Below are positions 25,623-33,952 of a stretch of 64,000 bases of DNA, piece by piece; position 1 is the stretch's first letter; every line of letters begins with the position of its first letter. Source of the DNA: Diaphorobacter caeni (GTDB lineage Bacteria; Pseudomonadota; Gammaproteobacteria; Burkholderiales; Burkholderiaceae_C); assembly GCF_015354245.1 (NCBI RefSeq), contig NZ_JADKYZ010000001.1, positions 248,001 through 312,000 of the forward strand. The letters run 5' to 3'. Under the pieces are notes generated by a model, which saw only the letters and a list, made by a program, of their open reading frames with translations, searched no databases and was not told where the DNA came from. The position numbers and the translations under genes were made by a program.

Positions 25623-26114
25623 ATGCCCACGACACTGCAAAACACTGCGGCGCCCGCCAAGAAGGATCCCAAGCTGGCGAACAACTGGAAAACCAAGTCA
25701 GGGGACGATTTGACAGACGCAGAAGTGCTCTCCATGCCTGAGAGTGAATACATGAACGACAAGCAATTGGCGTTCTTTCGTCACAAATTGACGCAAATCA
25801 AGCAGGACATGCATAACAACGCCGGTGAGACCACCGAGCATCTGCGTGAAGATACAGTGGTGGTGCCCGATCCCGCCGATCGCGCAACCATTGAAGAGGA
25901 ACACGCGCTGGAATTGCGCACTCGTGACCGCGAGCGCAAGCTGCTCAAGAAGATCGAGCAGTCCATCGCACGCATCGACGCGGGTGACTACGGTTACTGC
26001 GACGAGACGGGCGAGCCCATCGGTGTGGGCCGCCTGATCGCGCGCCCGACCGCCACGTTGTCGCTGGAAGCGCAGCAGCGTCGCGAACTCAAGCAGAAAA
26101 TGTACGGAGATTGA
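25623..26114 (+). CDS. dksA: RNA polymerase-binding transcription factor DksA (zinc-ligand-poor form)
   Basis: A 163-residue DksA that binds the RNA polymerase secondary channel and acts with ppGpp. The coiled-coil tip DPADRA (83-88) keeps both Asp and the Ala needed for function. The globular end reads YGYCDETGEPIGVGRL and ARPTATLSLEAQQRRE, so of the four zinc cysteines of E. coli DksA only the first (Cys126) remains, the others being Thr129, Ser147 and Ala150. The protein should therefore fold without a four-Cys zinc site. ATG 25623 has no clear Shine-Dalgarno; ATG 25590 is in frame but lies in a hairpin. It is followed by a STAS-domain gene. Confidence 0.95.
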   Translation: MPTTLQNTAAPAKKDPKLANNWKTKSGDDLTDAEVLSMPESEYMNDKQLAFFRHKLTQIKQDMHNNAGETTEHLREDTVVVPDPADRATIEEEHALELRTRDRERKLLKKIEQSIARIDAGDYGYCDETGEPIGVGRLIARPTATLSLEAQQRRELKQKMYGD

Positions 26115-26176
26115 CGGATGCTGAACCTGCCGAGTCCGACTGAAGTCAGGGTGATGGAGGCAGGTTCACTGTCCCG

Positions 26177-27964
26177 ATGATCATGAGCAAGGAAGACGCC
26201 GCCCGCGGTTTGCTGTCCAAGGTTGTGCGCTTTGTGCGCAACCCGACCGTTCAGTGGTCGGAGCTGGATACGCCTGAAGAAGACAAGGAAGGCCAGTACA
26301 GCAAACAGATGCTCAAGGAAATGATCGAGCGCAAGCGACGCAACGACTTCGTGCGTCGCAGGGAATTCGATCAGCTGCGCAAGCTCCGCCGCAAGGAGGT
26401 TGTGCAGGGGCAGAAACTGGAAGACGCGACCGGGCGGACTTCTTTCGCGCAGAGCACCATGCTCTCGCAGACGAGCAGCACCAACGTCTCGCCGGATGGC
26501 AGGGCGGTGACGCTCAAGAAGATCGACGAGATCGAGGCGCAGATGTCCCAGCAATGGTGGCGCGCCAAGCCAGGCGGCGCCGGCGGTGAACGCCCGGTGC
26601 CGCGCGTGGTTCCGCCGCCACTGCAGGATCCGCAGGTGACGGCCGAGGTGCCGCTGGAGTTTGCGGCCACTGCGCCGCTCACGGTGCCTCCCACAGGATT
26701 TGCGGCTACCCAGCCGGCGACGATGACAGGAGGCATGCAGCCTGCGGTGGCGGGAGCGATGTCCGAAGGGATTGCGCCGACGGTGCCGATGACGTTGAAT
26801 GGCATGGGTATGGCCTTCGACATTCCCACGCTGGGACTGGACGCCGTTGTCGCTCATGAGGAATTGGAGAAATTTGTGCACGAACCCGACCTTGAAGAAG
26901 CTGCCATCCGTTTCGCCAATGGCGATTACGCAGGCGCTGAATCGGGCTTGCTGGAAGTGCTGGCGCGTCATGCGCAGGATGATCCCAAGGACCAGATCGA
27001 CATCTGGATGACCTTGTTCGATCTGTATCGTGCGACGGGTCAGCAGGATCGTTTCGACAAGCTGGCCATCGACTACGCGGGCCGTTTCAGTCGTTCCGCG
27101 CCGCTGTGGTTTTCGCTGCCCGAGCAATTGGGACTCGCGGCGAGCGAGAGTTCGGGTGCGGCCGTGAATTCGCGTGAGTTCAACTGGAACGCCCCTCCCA
27201 CCATTTCGCCGCAGTCGCTTGCCGCGCTGCAGGCATCGATCGCGCGCAAGCCCGCGCCGCCCTGGACGCTGAACTGGTCGCGCACCACCGACATCGACGC
27301 GGCTGCGCTGCCGGGCCTCGGCGACCTGTTTCTGCAATGGGCGGATGAGCCCGTCGAACTCAAGTTCGTGGGCGTGTCCGCGCTGAACGCCATGCTGCAG
27401 TCCAGAACGCAGTCCGGTGACCGCACGTCGGACGAGCAATGGTGGCGCCTGCGCATGGCGCTGTTGCGCCTGATGGGGCTGCCCGACGAGTTTGAACTGG
27501 TGGCGCTCGACTACTGCGTGACCTACGAAGTCTCGCCGCCCTCGTGGGCGCCGACCAAGTGCAAGTTCCAGGGCGACGACAGCGCGCTCAATGCGGTCGT
27601 CGAGCAGGCCCGCATGGACGCCGCCCGCGAGGACGACATGCTCAACCCGTCGCAGGGAGCGGCGCGTGCGGCCAAGCCCGAAGGCTCGTTGGTTCAGGGG
27701 CTGTCGGGCTGCATCGACGGCGATGCGGTTCCGCTGCTTGTGCCGTTCGAGGCGCTCGCCAAGCCGGATGCACCGCTGCAGATTCCTTGCGACCGCCTGA
27801 TCCGCATGGATTTCCCCGCTGCTGGATCTGTGCTCAACTGGGCCGCGGAGCAGCAGGCCAAGGGCCGCGCCGTGCAGTTCATCAATCTGCACCGCCTGAT
27901 CGCCGTGTTCTTCAACGTGATCGGCATCGGCGAGCACGCCTGGGTTGTTCCTCGAAGAAATTGA
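26177..27964 (+). CDS. Large protein with disordered N-terminal half and C-terminal STAS-like domain
   Basis: A 595-residue soluble protein. Residues about 1-90 are highly charged and Arg/Lys-rich (LKEMIERKRRNDFVRRREFDQL). Residues about 120-220 are low-complexity, rich in Pro, Ala, Thr and Met. A helical region (about 225-300, including FANGDYAGAESGLLEVLARH) looks TPR-like. The last part (about 505-590: LSGCIDGDAVPLL, then PCDRLIRMDFPAAGSVLNWAAEQQAKGRAVQFINLHRLIAVFFNVIGIGEHA) has the alternating pattern of STAS anti-sigma antagonist domains. Function is unknown; a partner-switching or scaffold role is possible. It lies 62 nt after dksA on the same strand and is closed by a terminator at 28121. 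Confidence 0.75.
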   Translation: MIMSKEDAARGLLSKVVRFVRNPTVQWSELDTPEEDKEGQYSKQMLKEMIERKRRNDFVRRREFDQLRKLRRKEVVQGQKLEDATGRTSFAQSTMLSQTSSTNVSPDGRAVTLKKIDEIEAQMSQQWWRAKPGGAGGERPVPRVVPPPLQDPQVTAEVPLEFAATAPLTVPPTGFAATQPATMTGGMQPAVAGAMSEGIAPTVPMTLNGMGMAFDIPTLGLDAVVAHEELEKFVHEPDLEEAAIRFANGDYAGAESGLLEVLARHAQDDPKDQIDIWMTLFDLYRATGQQDRFDKLAIDYAGRFSRSAPLWFSLPEQLGLAASESSGAAVNSREFNWNAPPTISPQSLAALQASIARKPAPPWTLNWSRTTDIDAAALPGLGDLFLQWADEPVELKFVGVSALNAMLQSRTQSGDRTSDEQWWRLRMALLRLMGLPDEFELVALDYCVTYEVSPPSWAPTKCKFQGDDSALNAVVEQARMDAAREDDMLNPSQGAARAAKPEGSLVQGLSGCIDGDAVPLLVPFEALAKPDAPLQIPCDRLIRMDFPAAGSVLNWAAEQQAKGRAVQFINLHRLIAVFFNVIGIGEHAWVVPRRN

Positions 27965-28064
27965 GGGCCCCCCTGAGGCGCTGCACGCCTTCCCCCCGCT
28001 CTACGCATTGCTGCGCAATGCGGGCTGGGGGACGCAGTCCTCGCTGCGGGGCGGCCCTTGCTCG
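27965..28064 (+). repeat. Intergenic repeat family B, copy 2
   Basis: Begins CCCCCCTGAGGCGCTG..CGCCTTCCCCCCGCT directly after the STAS gene stop and ends GCTGCGGGGCGGCCCTTGCTC. It parallels copy 1 (785-874, minus strand) and copy 3 (48459-48560). In all three the copy abuts a stop codon. Confidence 0.6.
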
Positions 28065-28120
28065 ACTGCTCTCGCTTGGGCCGTGTTGGATTTGCAGGCC
28101 GCGTACTTTTTTGAGTGACT

Positions 28121-28144
28121 AAGCGCGCTGCACGCGCGCTTTTT
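28121..28144 (+). terminator. Rho-independent terminator before hslV
   Basis: The stem AAGCGCG/CGCGCTT has a 7-nt loop and runs straight into five T residues. It would end transcription from dksA and the STAS gene about 70 nt before hslV. Confidence 0.7.
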
Positions 28145-28178
28145 CGTTGGCGGCCCGTGCGAAACATCACAATGTCGT

Positions 28179-28205
28179 CTTGATAAATTCGGCTCTGCCC
28201 TCATC
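28179..28205 (+). promoter_or_regulatory. Possible heat-shock (sigma32-type) promoter of hslVU
   Basis: CTTGAT (28179-28184) and CCCTCATC (28198-28205) are 13 nt apart, resembling the sigma32 elements CTTGAAA and CCCCATNT. Heat-shock control is expected for hslVU. The start site would fall only a few bases before the ATG, so the evidence is weak. Confidence 0.25.
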
Positions 28206-28215
28206 TGTCATCGCC

Positions 28216-28764
28216 ATGGAACAGTATCACGGCACCACCATTCTCAGCGTCCGTCGCCAGCTGGCTGACGGCAGCATTCAGGTCGCCATTGGGGGCGATG
28301 GCCAGGTCACTCTGGGTAACATCGTCGTCAAGGGCACGGCGCGCAAGGTGCGCAAGCTCTACGGCGGCAAGGTGCTTGCCGGTTTCGCGGGCGCGACGGC
28401 CGATGCGTTCACGCTGTTCGAGCGATTCGAGGCCAAGCTGGAAAAGCACAACGGCCAACTGACCCGCGCGGCCATCGAGCTCACCAAGGACTGGCGCACC
28501 GACCGCGTGCTGCGCCGCTTGGAGGCCATGCTCGCCGTCGCCGACGAAAGCGCCTCGCTGATCATCACCGGCAACGGCGATGTGCTCGAACCCGAGCAGG
28601 GCATCGTGGCCATTGGTTCGGGCGGGGCGTATGCCCACTCGGCCGCCAAGGCGCTGCTGAACAACACCGATCTCTCGGCCGAGGACGTGGTCCGCAAGTC
28701 GCTCGCGATTGCGGGCGAGCTGTGCATCTACACGAACATGCACCACACCATCGAGACTCTTTGA
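28216..28764 (+). CDS. hslV: ATP-dependent protease peptidase subunit HslV
   Basis: A 182-residue proteasome-like peptidase. The short propeptide MEQYHG is removed to expose the catalytic N-terminal threonine of TTILSVRR. Conserved elements are [37 protein letters not shown] and [22 protein letters not shown]. It assembles as a double hexamer with the HslU ATPase to degrade misfolded and regulatory proteins in the cytoplasm. It lies upstream of hslU, separated by 159 nt that contain a perfect stem-loop. Confidence 0.97.
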   Translation: MEQYHGTTILSVRRQLADGSIQVAIGGDGQVTLGNIVVKGTARKVRKLYGGKVLAGFAGATADAFTLFERFEAKLEKHNGQLTRAAIELTKDWRTDRVLRRLEAMLAVADESASLIITGNGDVLEPEQGIVAIGSGGAYAHSAAKALLNNTDLSAEDVVRKSLAIAGELCIYTNMHHTIETL

Positions 28765-28885
28765 ATCGCACCCGGATTTCAAGTGGACGCCGCTTCGGCG
28801 CGCTGGCCGCTTGTGCCGAGTTCGGGACGCATGAAACAGAGCAACAGCCAGGGCTGCATTGGTGGCCCCCAAACGATTGACCCAT

Positions 28886-28904
28886 CGAAGCCGATCCGGC
28901 TTCG
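28886..28904 (+). promoter_or_regulatory. Stem-loop in the hslV-hslU spacer
   Basis: A perfect 8-bp stem CGAAGCCG-ATC-CGGCTTCG lies 20 nt before the hslU ATG. It lacks a U-run and so is not an obvious terminator; it may tune hslU translation or mRNA stability. Confidence 0.4.
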
Positions 28905-28923
28905 TCAGACATAAAGACAAGCC

Positions 28924-30240
28924 ATGTACTCAATGACGCCGCAGGAAATCGTTTCCGAATTGGACAACCACATCGTCGGCCAGAAAAGCGCCAAGCGTGC
29001 CGTCGCCATTGCGCTGCGCAACCGCTGGCGCCGCCAGCAGGTCGATGCCAGCCTGCGTCACGAGATCACCCCCAAGAACATCCTGATGATCGGCCCCACG
29101 GGCGTGGGAAAGACCGAGATCGCTCGCCGTCTGGCGCGGCTGGCGGACGCGCCCTTCATCAAGGTCGAGGCCACCAAGTTCACCGAAGTGGGCTACGTCG
29201 GCAAGGATGTCGACTCCATCGTGCGTGATCTGGTCGAGATCGCCGTCAAGCAGACGCGCGAGGCCGACATGAAGAAGATGCGCATGCGCGCCGAAGACGC
29301 CGCCGAGGAGCGCATTCTGGACGTGCTGATTCCGCCCGCGCGCGGCAGCGAGCCGGCACCCGATGGCGCGGCGCGTCAGTCGTTTCGCAAGAAGCTGCGC
29401 GAGGGTCAGCTCGACGACAAGGAGATCGAGATCGATCTGGCCGAAGCCCGCCAGCAGCTTGAGATCATGGGCCCGCAGGGCATGGAGGAGATGACCGAGC
29501 AACTGCGCGGCATGTTCAGCCAGATGGGCGGAGAAAAGCGCAAGACGCGCAAGCTGCGCATCGCCGAAGCGCTCAAGCTGCTGACCGACGAGGAGGCGGC
29601 CAAGCTGGTCAATGAGGACGAAGTGAAGACGCGCGCGCTGGCCAACGCCGAGCAGAATGGCATCGTTTTCATTGACGAGATCGACAAGGTGGCTTCGCGC
29701 CAGGAGTCGTCGGGCGCTGAGGTGTCGCGTCAGGGCGTGCAGCGCGACCTGTTGCCGCTGGTCGAAGGCACGACGGTCTCCACCAAGTACGGCATGGTCA
29801 AGACCGACCACATGCTGTTCATCGCGTCGGGGGCTTTCCATCTGTCCAAGCCCAGCGATCTGATTCCCGAGCTGCAGGGCCGCTTTCCGATCCGCGTGGA
29901 GCTGGAGTCCCTGTCCGTTCAGGACTTCGAGGCGATTCTCACGCAGACCCATGCTTCGCTGGTCAAGCAGTATCAGGCGCTGCTCGCGACCGAAGGCGTG
30001 ACGCTGTCGTTCCAGCCCGATGGCATCACCCGTCTCGCGCACATCGCCTTCGACGTGAACGAGCGCACCGAAAACATCGGAGCACGGCGTCTATCAACGG
30101 TTATGGAGCGATTGCTTGACGAAGTCAGCTTCGACGCCGTCAAGCTCTCCGGGCAGACGGTCGTCATCGACGCGAACTACGTCAATGACCGCTTGCAGAT
30201 GTTGAGTCAGAACGAGGATTTGTCTAGATACATTCTCTGA
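28924..30240 (+). CDS. hslU: ATP-dependent protease ATPase subunit HslU
   Basis: A 438-residue AAA+ unfoldase partner of Hsl[35 protein letters not shown] starts the protein, with Walker [14 protein letters not shown] near residue 60, [18 protein letters not shown], the intermediate I domain (about 110-245), Walker [12 protein letters not shown], and sensor motifs in [11 protein letters not shown]. The C-terminal tail ends DLSRYIL, which inserts into HslV. Length is normal. Confidence 0.98.
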   Translation: MYSMTPQEIVSELDNHIVGQKSAKRAVAIALRNRWRRQQVDASLRHEITPKNILMIGPTGVGKTEIARRLARLADAPFIKVEATKFTEVGYVGKDVDSIVRDLVEIAVKQTREADMKKMRMRAEDAAEERILDVLIPPARGSEPAPDGAARQSFRKKLREGQLDDKEIEIDLAEARQQLEIMGPQGMEEMTEQLRGMFSQMGGEKRKTRKLRIAEALKLLTDEEAAKLVNEDEVKTRALANAEQNGIVFIDEIDKVASRQESSGAEVSRQGVQRDLLPLVEGTTVSTKYGMVKTDHMLFIASGAFHLSKPSDLIPELQGRFPIRVELESLSVQDFEAILTQTHASLVKQYQALLATEGVTLSFQPDGITRLAHIAFDVNERTENIGARRLSTVMERLLDEVSFDAVKLSGQTVVIDANYVNDRLQMLSQNEDLSRYIL

Positions 30241-30388
30241 CGGTTTAATCGACTTGCCGCCCGACCCTCAAGTGTCACTTTGTGAACAGACTCTAAGTGC
30301 TTAATAAATAAGGGTTTTATCTCCTGTCCGTCCTGCGAAATACGGTCTAAGTCGTTGATTTCATTGCAAATTTGTGTTGCATGACCTC

Positions 30389-30416
30389 TTGCACAGTGTT
30401 CTTTTCCTGCTACAGT
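30389..30416 (+). promoter_or_regulatory. Predicted dcw cluster promoter (Pmra-like)
   Basis: TTGCAC (30389-30394) and TACAGT (30411-30416) are 16 nt apart. The MraZ-like repeats begin within the -10, so repressor binding would block initiation. A leader of about 73 nt to the mraZ GTG results. Confidence 0.45.
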
Positions 30417-30453
30417 GGAAAAAAGTGCAATTAAGTGGTGAAAAGTGCCCTGA
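30414..30453 (+). promoter_or_regulatory. Putative MraZ-binding box: four GTG repeats at 10-bp spacing
   Basis: The motif AGTGG or AGTGC recurs four times, with GTG at 30415, 30425, 30435 and 30445, exactly 10 bp apart. MraZ is known to bind short direct repeats of this kind with a 10-bp period upstream of mraZ in other bacteria. The box lies between the -10 and the mraZ start. Confidence 0.75.
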
Positions 30454-30495
30454 AACTTCAATTTCGGGGATCCAACCAAACAGAGGTCCAACGCC

Positions 30496-30924
30496 GTGTT
30501 TCAAGGCGCGTCATCAATCAGTCTGGATGCCAAGGGGCGGCTCTCTGTGCCGACCCGGTATCGTGACGTCCTGATGGCGAACGCGTCGGGCCAGCTCACG
30601 ATCACCAAGCACCCCCACGGCTGCCTGATGGTCTTCCCCCGCCCCGAGTGGGAGAAGTTCCGCGAGCGCATCACTGCGCTGCCCATGGAGGCCGTGCGCT
30701 TCAAGCGCATCTTCATGGGGCACGCGATGGATGTGGACATGGACGCCACCGGCCGCGTGCTCGTGGCCCCCGAATTGCGCGAAGGCGCGGGCATCAGCAA
30801 GGACACGATCCTGCTGGGCATGGGCAATCACTTCGAACTCTGGGACAAGGCGAAGTACGACGCCCAGGAAGCCGAAGCGATGCAGGGCGAATTGCCCGCC
30901 GTTCTCAACGATTTTTCTTTTTGA
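30496..30924 (+). CDS. mraZ: Transcriptional regulator MraZ
   Basis: A 142-residue AbrB-fold (double SpoVT/AbrB repeat) DNA-binding protein that autoregulates the dcw cluster. Start is GTG at 30496. The two repeats have FQGASSISLDAKGRLSVPTRYRD and GHAMDVDMDATGRVLVAPELRE, each with the D-x-K/T-G-R-(L/V) motif used for DNA contact. It is the first gene of the division cluster, preceded by matching repeats at 30414-30453 and followed 12 nt later by rsmH. Confidence 0.97.
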   Translation: MFQGASSISLDAKGRLSVPTRYRDVLMANASGQLTITKHPHGCLMVFPRPEWEKFRERITALPMEAVRFKRIFMGHAMDVDMDATGRVLVAPELREGAGISKDTILLGMGNHFELWDKAKYDAQEAEAMQGELPAVLNDFSF

Positions 30925-30936
30925 TAGAGGCCGAGA

Positions 30937-31863
30937 GTGAATCAGCCATTGCTGCACACCACGGTCCTGCTGAACGAGGCGGTCGACGCCTTGTTGGATG
31001 CTGCTCACCCGGACGACGCCACCTATGTGGACGGCACGTTCGGGCGCGGCGGTCATTCGCGGCTGATTCTCTCGCGGCTCAAGCCCGGGGGGAGGTTGGT
31101 GGCGTTCGACAAGGACCCGCAAGCCATCGAAGCCGCAGCGCGCATCACTGATGCGCGTTTTTCAATCCGGCACGAAGGTTTCAAGCATCTTGACGAGCTG
31201 CCTGAGAGCAGTGTCGACGGCGTTCTGCTGGACCTGGGCGTGAGCTCCCCACAGATTGATGATCCGGAGCGTGGCTTCAGCTTTCGCTTCGACGGCCCGC
31301 TGGACATGCGCATGGACACCACCCGTGGTGAAAGTGTCGCCCAGTGGTTGGAAGAAGCTGAGGCGAAGCAGATAACGGAGGTGATACGTGACTACGGCGA
31401 AGAACGGTTTGCTGGCCCCATTGCAAAGGCGATTGTTGCTTGGCGCGAGACACGGGGTCCAATTACAAGCACCTCCGAACTGGCCGACATCGTGGCTGGC
31501 GCGGTCAAAACCCGCGAGCAGGGCCAGAACCCTGCAACGCGCACATTTCAAGCTCTTCGGATTTTCATCAACGCCGAGCTTGAAGAGCTGCAACAAGCGC
31601 TAGAGGCGAGCATCCGGGTTCTGAAGCCCGGAGGCCGTCTTGTGGTCATCAGCTTTCATTCGCTCGAAGACCGCATCGTCAAGCAATTCATCGCGCAGCA
31701 CTCCAAGGAGGTCTACGACCGCCGTGCTCCGTTTGCCGCGCCCACGCCGATGCGCCTGAAGGCGCTCGACCGCATCAAGCCAAGCGACGCCGAAGTGTCA
31801 GGCAACCCCCGCTCGCGCAGCGCGGTGATGCGCGTGGCCGAAAGAACCGAGGTGCCCGCATGA
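30937..31863 (+). CDS. rsmH: 16S rRNA (cytosine1402-N4)-methyltransferase RsmH (MraW)
   Basis: A 308-residue SAM-dependent methyltransferase that modifies C1402 of 16S rRNA. Start is GTG 30937. Conserved elements are [14 protein letters not shown], the SAM loop [69 protein letters not shown] and [15 protein letters not shown]. The last codon overlaps the ftsL start (ATGA at 31860). Confidence 0.97.
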   Translation: MNQPLLHTTVLLNEAVDALLDAAHPDDATYVDGTFGRGGHSRLILSRLKPGGRLVAFDKDPQAIEAAARITDARFSIRHEGFKHLDELPESSVDGVLLDLGVSSPQIDDPERGFSFRFDGPLDMRMDTTRGESVAQWLEEAEAKQITEVIRDYGEERFAGPIAKAIVAWRETRGPITSTSELADIVAGAVKTREQGQNPATRTFQALRIFINAELEELQQALEASIRVLKPGGRLVVISFHSLEDRIVKQFIAQHSKEVYDRRAPFAAPTPMRLKALDRIKPSDAEVSGNPRSRSAVMRVAERTEVPA

Positions 31864-32204
31864 TGCTGCGCCTCAACCTGCTGCTGCTGCTCGCGGTCAT
31901 GGCTTGCTCCATGTACCTCGTGAACACGCAGTACGAGTCGCGCCGGTTGTTCACCGAGCTCGACCGTGCGCAGGCGGAGGCGCGTCGTCTGGAAACGGAG
32001 CACCAGCGGCTGCAGGTTGAAAAGCGCGCGCAGGCCACGCCGCTGCGCGTGGAGACGCTCGCACGCGATAAGCTCCAGATGCGCTCGGCGACGCCGGCCA
32101 TCACGCAATATGTCACCGACGACGGAACTCCCGTGGTCATGGCGATCACGCCCGCGGCCGTTCCAAGCGGCGGTGCGGTGACCGCCGGCGGGAGGCGTCA
32201 ATGA
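31860..32204 (+). CDS. ftsL: Cell division protein FtsL
   Basis: A 114-residue bitopic membrane protein of the divisome. A very short cytoplasmic N-terminus leads into one transmembrane helix ([19 protein letters not shown]), then a periplasmic leucine-zipper-like coiled coil ([26 protein letters not shown], residues 28-53). It links FtsB with FtsQ and FtsW/FtsI. Sequence conservation is low in this family; the identity rests on topology, length and position between rsmH and ftsI. Its end overlaps ftsI by four bases. Confidence 0.93.
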   Translation: MMLRLNLLLLLAVMACSMYLVNTQYESRRLFTELDRAQAEARRLETEHQRLQVEKRAQATPLRVETLARDKLQMRSATPAITQYVTDDGTPVVMAITPAAVPSGGAVTAGGRRQ

Positions 32205-33952
32205 GCTCGCGCAGCGTCAACTACACCTCCAGCCCGCTGCTGGCGAGCAAGACCCCGGTCTGGCGCAGCAAGTTCATCGTCGCGGTGGTGGCGCTGGGCT
32301 TTGTCGGCCTGGCGGCCCGCGCGGCCTATGTGCAGGTGATCGGCAACGATTTCTTCCAGCGTCAGGGTGAGGTGCGCTTCGCGCGCACGCTCGAGCTGCC
32401 CGCCAACCGCGGCCGCATTCTGGATCGCAACGGCCTGATCCTCGCCTCCAGCGTTCCTGCGGCCAGCATCTGGGCGATTCCCGAAGACGTGGATCAGGAC
32501 AGTCCCGAGATTCAGGCCAAGCTCAAGAAGCTGGCCAAGCTCATGGACATGCCGCTCGCGTCGCTCAAGGCCAAGCTCGCGGATGAGGACAAGAGCTTTG
32601 TCTGGATCAAGCGCCAGCTCGACTGGGACGTCGGGCAGGAGATCGTCAAGCTCGACATCAAGGGCATCTACAACCGCAAGGAATACAAGCGCGAGTACCC
32701 TGAAGGCGAGGCCGCGGCGCACATCGTCGGCTTCACCAACGTGGAAGACCACGGTCAGGAAGGCATGGAACTCGCGTTCGACAAGGATCTGGGCGGCAAG
32801 CCCGGTTCGCGTCGCGTGATCAAGGACCGTCTGGGCCGCATCGTCGAAGGCGTGGGCGTGGAAGTGCCGCCACTCGACGGCAAGGACATCCAGCTGTCCA
32901 TCGACAGCAAGGTGCAGTTCTTCGCCTACCAGAAGCTGCGCGACACCGTGATCGCCAAGAAGGCCAAGGCCGGCAGCGTGGTGGTGCTCGATGCGCACAC
33001 GGGCGAGGTGCTGGCGCTCGCCAACTATCCGACCTACGACCCCGGCAACCGCAAGAATCTGACGGGCGAGCAGCTGCGCAATCGCGCGATGACCGACGTG
33101 TTCGAGCCCGGCTCCACGATGAAGCCGATCACCATTGGTCTGGCGCTGAACTCCGGGCGCGTGCGTCCCGAGACCATCGTCGATACGGCTCCTGGCCGCA
33201 TCAACATCACTGGCTCCACCATTTCCGATACGCACAACTATGGCGCGTTGACCGTGGAAGGCGTGATCCAGAAGTCGAGCAACGTCGGAACGACCAAGCT
33301 CGCGATGAACATGCCGGCCAGGGAAATGTGGGAAACCTACTCGGCGGTCGGTTTCGGCCAGAAGCCGCAGATCACCTTCCCTGGCGCGGTCACGGGACGG
33401 CTGCGCCCCTACAAGAGCTGGCGTCCGGTCGAACAGGCGACGATGTCGTACGGCTACGGCCTGTCGGCCAGCCTGTTCCAGATGGCGCGTGCCTACACCG
33501 TGTTCTCGAACGACGGCAAGGTGATTCCGGCCACCATGCTCAAGAGCTCGGAGCCAGCGGTCGGCGTCCCGGTCTTCACGCCCAAGACCGCCCAGCAGGT
33601 TCGCAAGATGCTGCAGATGGCGGCTGGACCCGGCGGTACGGGCCAGCTCGCGCAGACCGTGGGCTACTCGGTCGGCGGCAAGTCCGGCACGGCGCGCAAG
33701 CAGGTCGGCAAGACCTATGCGATCGGCAAGTACCGCGGCTGGTTCACCGGAATGGCGCCGATCGACAACCCGCGCATCATCGTGGCCGTGATGATCGACG
33801 AGCCCACCGTGGGCTCGGCTTATGGCGGTATTTCCGCAGCGCCTGTGTTCAGTGAAGTCGTGCAGCAGACCCTGCGCATGATGGGCGTTCCGCCCGACAT
33901 GGCCGTGCGTCCGCAGATCGTCAGCAACCCAACCGAGGAGGCTCCACTATGA
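32201..33952 (+). CDS. ftsI: Division transpeptidase FtsI (PBP3)
   Basis: A 583-residue class B penicillin-binding protein that cross-links septal peptidoglycan. A cytoplasmic N-terminus is followed by one membrane helix (about 24-43, FIVAVVALGFVGLAARAAYV), the pedestal region with RGRILDRNG, and the transpeptidase domain. That domain has the active-site FEPGSTMKP (SxxK), KSSNVGT (SxN) and VGGKSGTAR (KTG-type) motifs. It works with FtsW. Overlaps both ftsL and murE by four bases. Confidence 0.97.
   Translation: MSSRSVNYTSSPLLASKTPVWRSKFIVAVVALGFVGLAARAAYVQVIGNDFFQRQGEVRFARTLELPANRGRILDRNGLILASSVPAASIWAIPEDVDQDSPEIQAKLKKLAKLMDMPLASLKAKLADEDKSFVWIKRQLDWDVGQEIVKLDIKGIYNRKEYKREYPEGEAAAHIVGFTNVEDHGQEGMELAFDKDLGGKPGSRRVIKDRLGRIVEGVGVEVPPLDGKDIQLSIDSKVQFFAYQKLRDTVIAKKAKAGSVVVLDAHTGEVLALANYPTYDPGNRKNLTGEQLRNRAMTDVFEPGSTMKPITIGLALNSGRVRPETIVDTAPGRINITGSTISDTHNYGALTVEGVIQKSSNVGTTKLAMNMPAREMWETYSAVGFGQKPQITFPGAVTGRLRPYKSWRPVEQATMSYGYGLSASLFQMARAYTVFSNDGKVIPATMLKSSEPAVGVPVFTPKTAQQVRKMLQMAAGPGGTGQLAQTVGYSVGGKSGTARKQVGKTYAIGKYRGWFTGMAPIDNPRIIVAVMIDEPTVGSAYGGISAAPVFSEVVQQTLRMMGVPPDMAVRPQIVSNPTEEAPL

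Noticed and set aside
25994-27937. Minus-strand 647-codon frame opposite the STAS protein
   Set aside because: Shadow frame; the plus strand has ribosome site context, operon position and a recognisable C-terminal domain.
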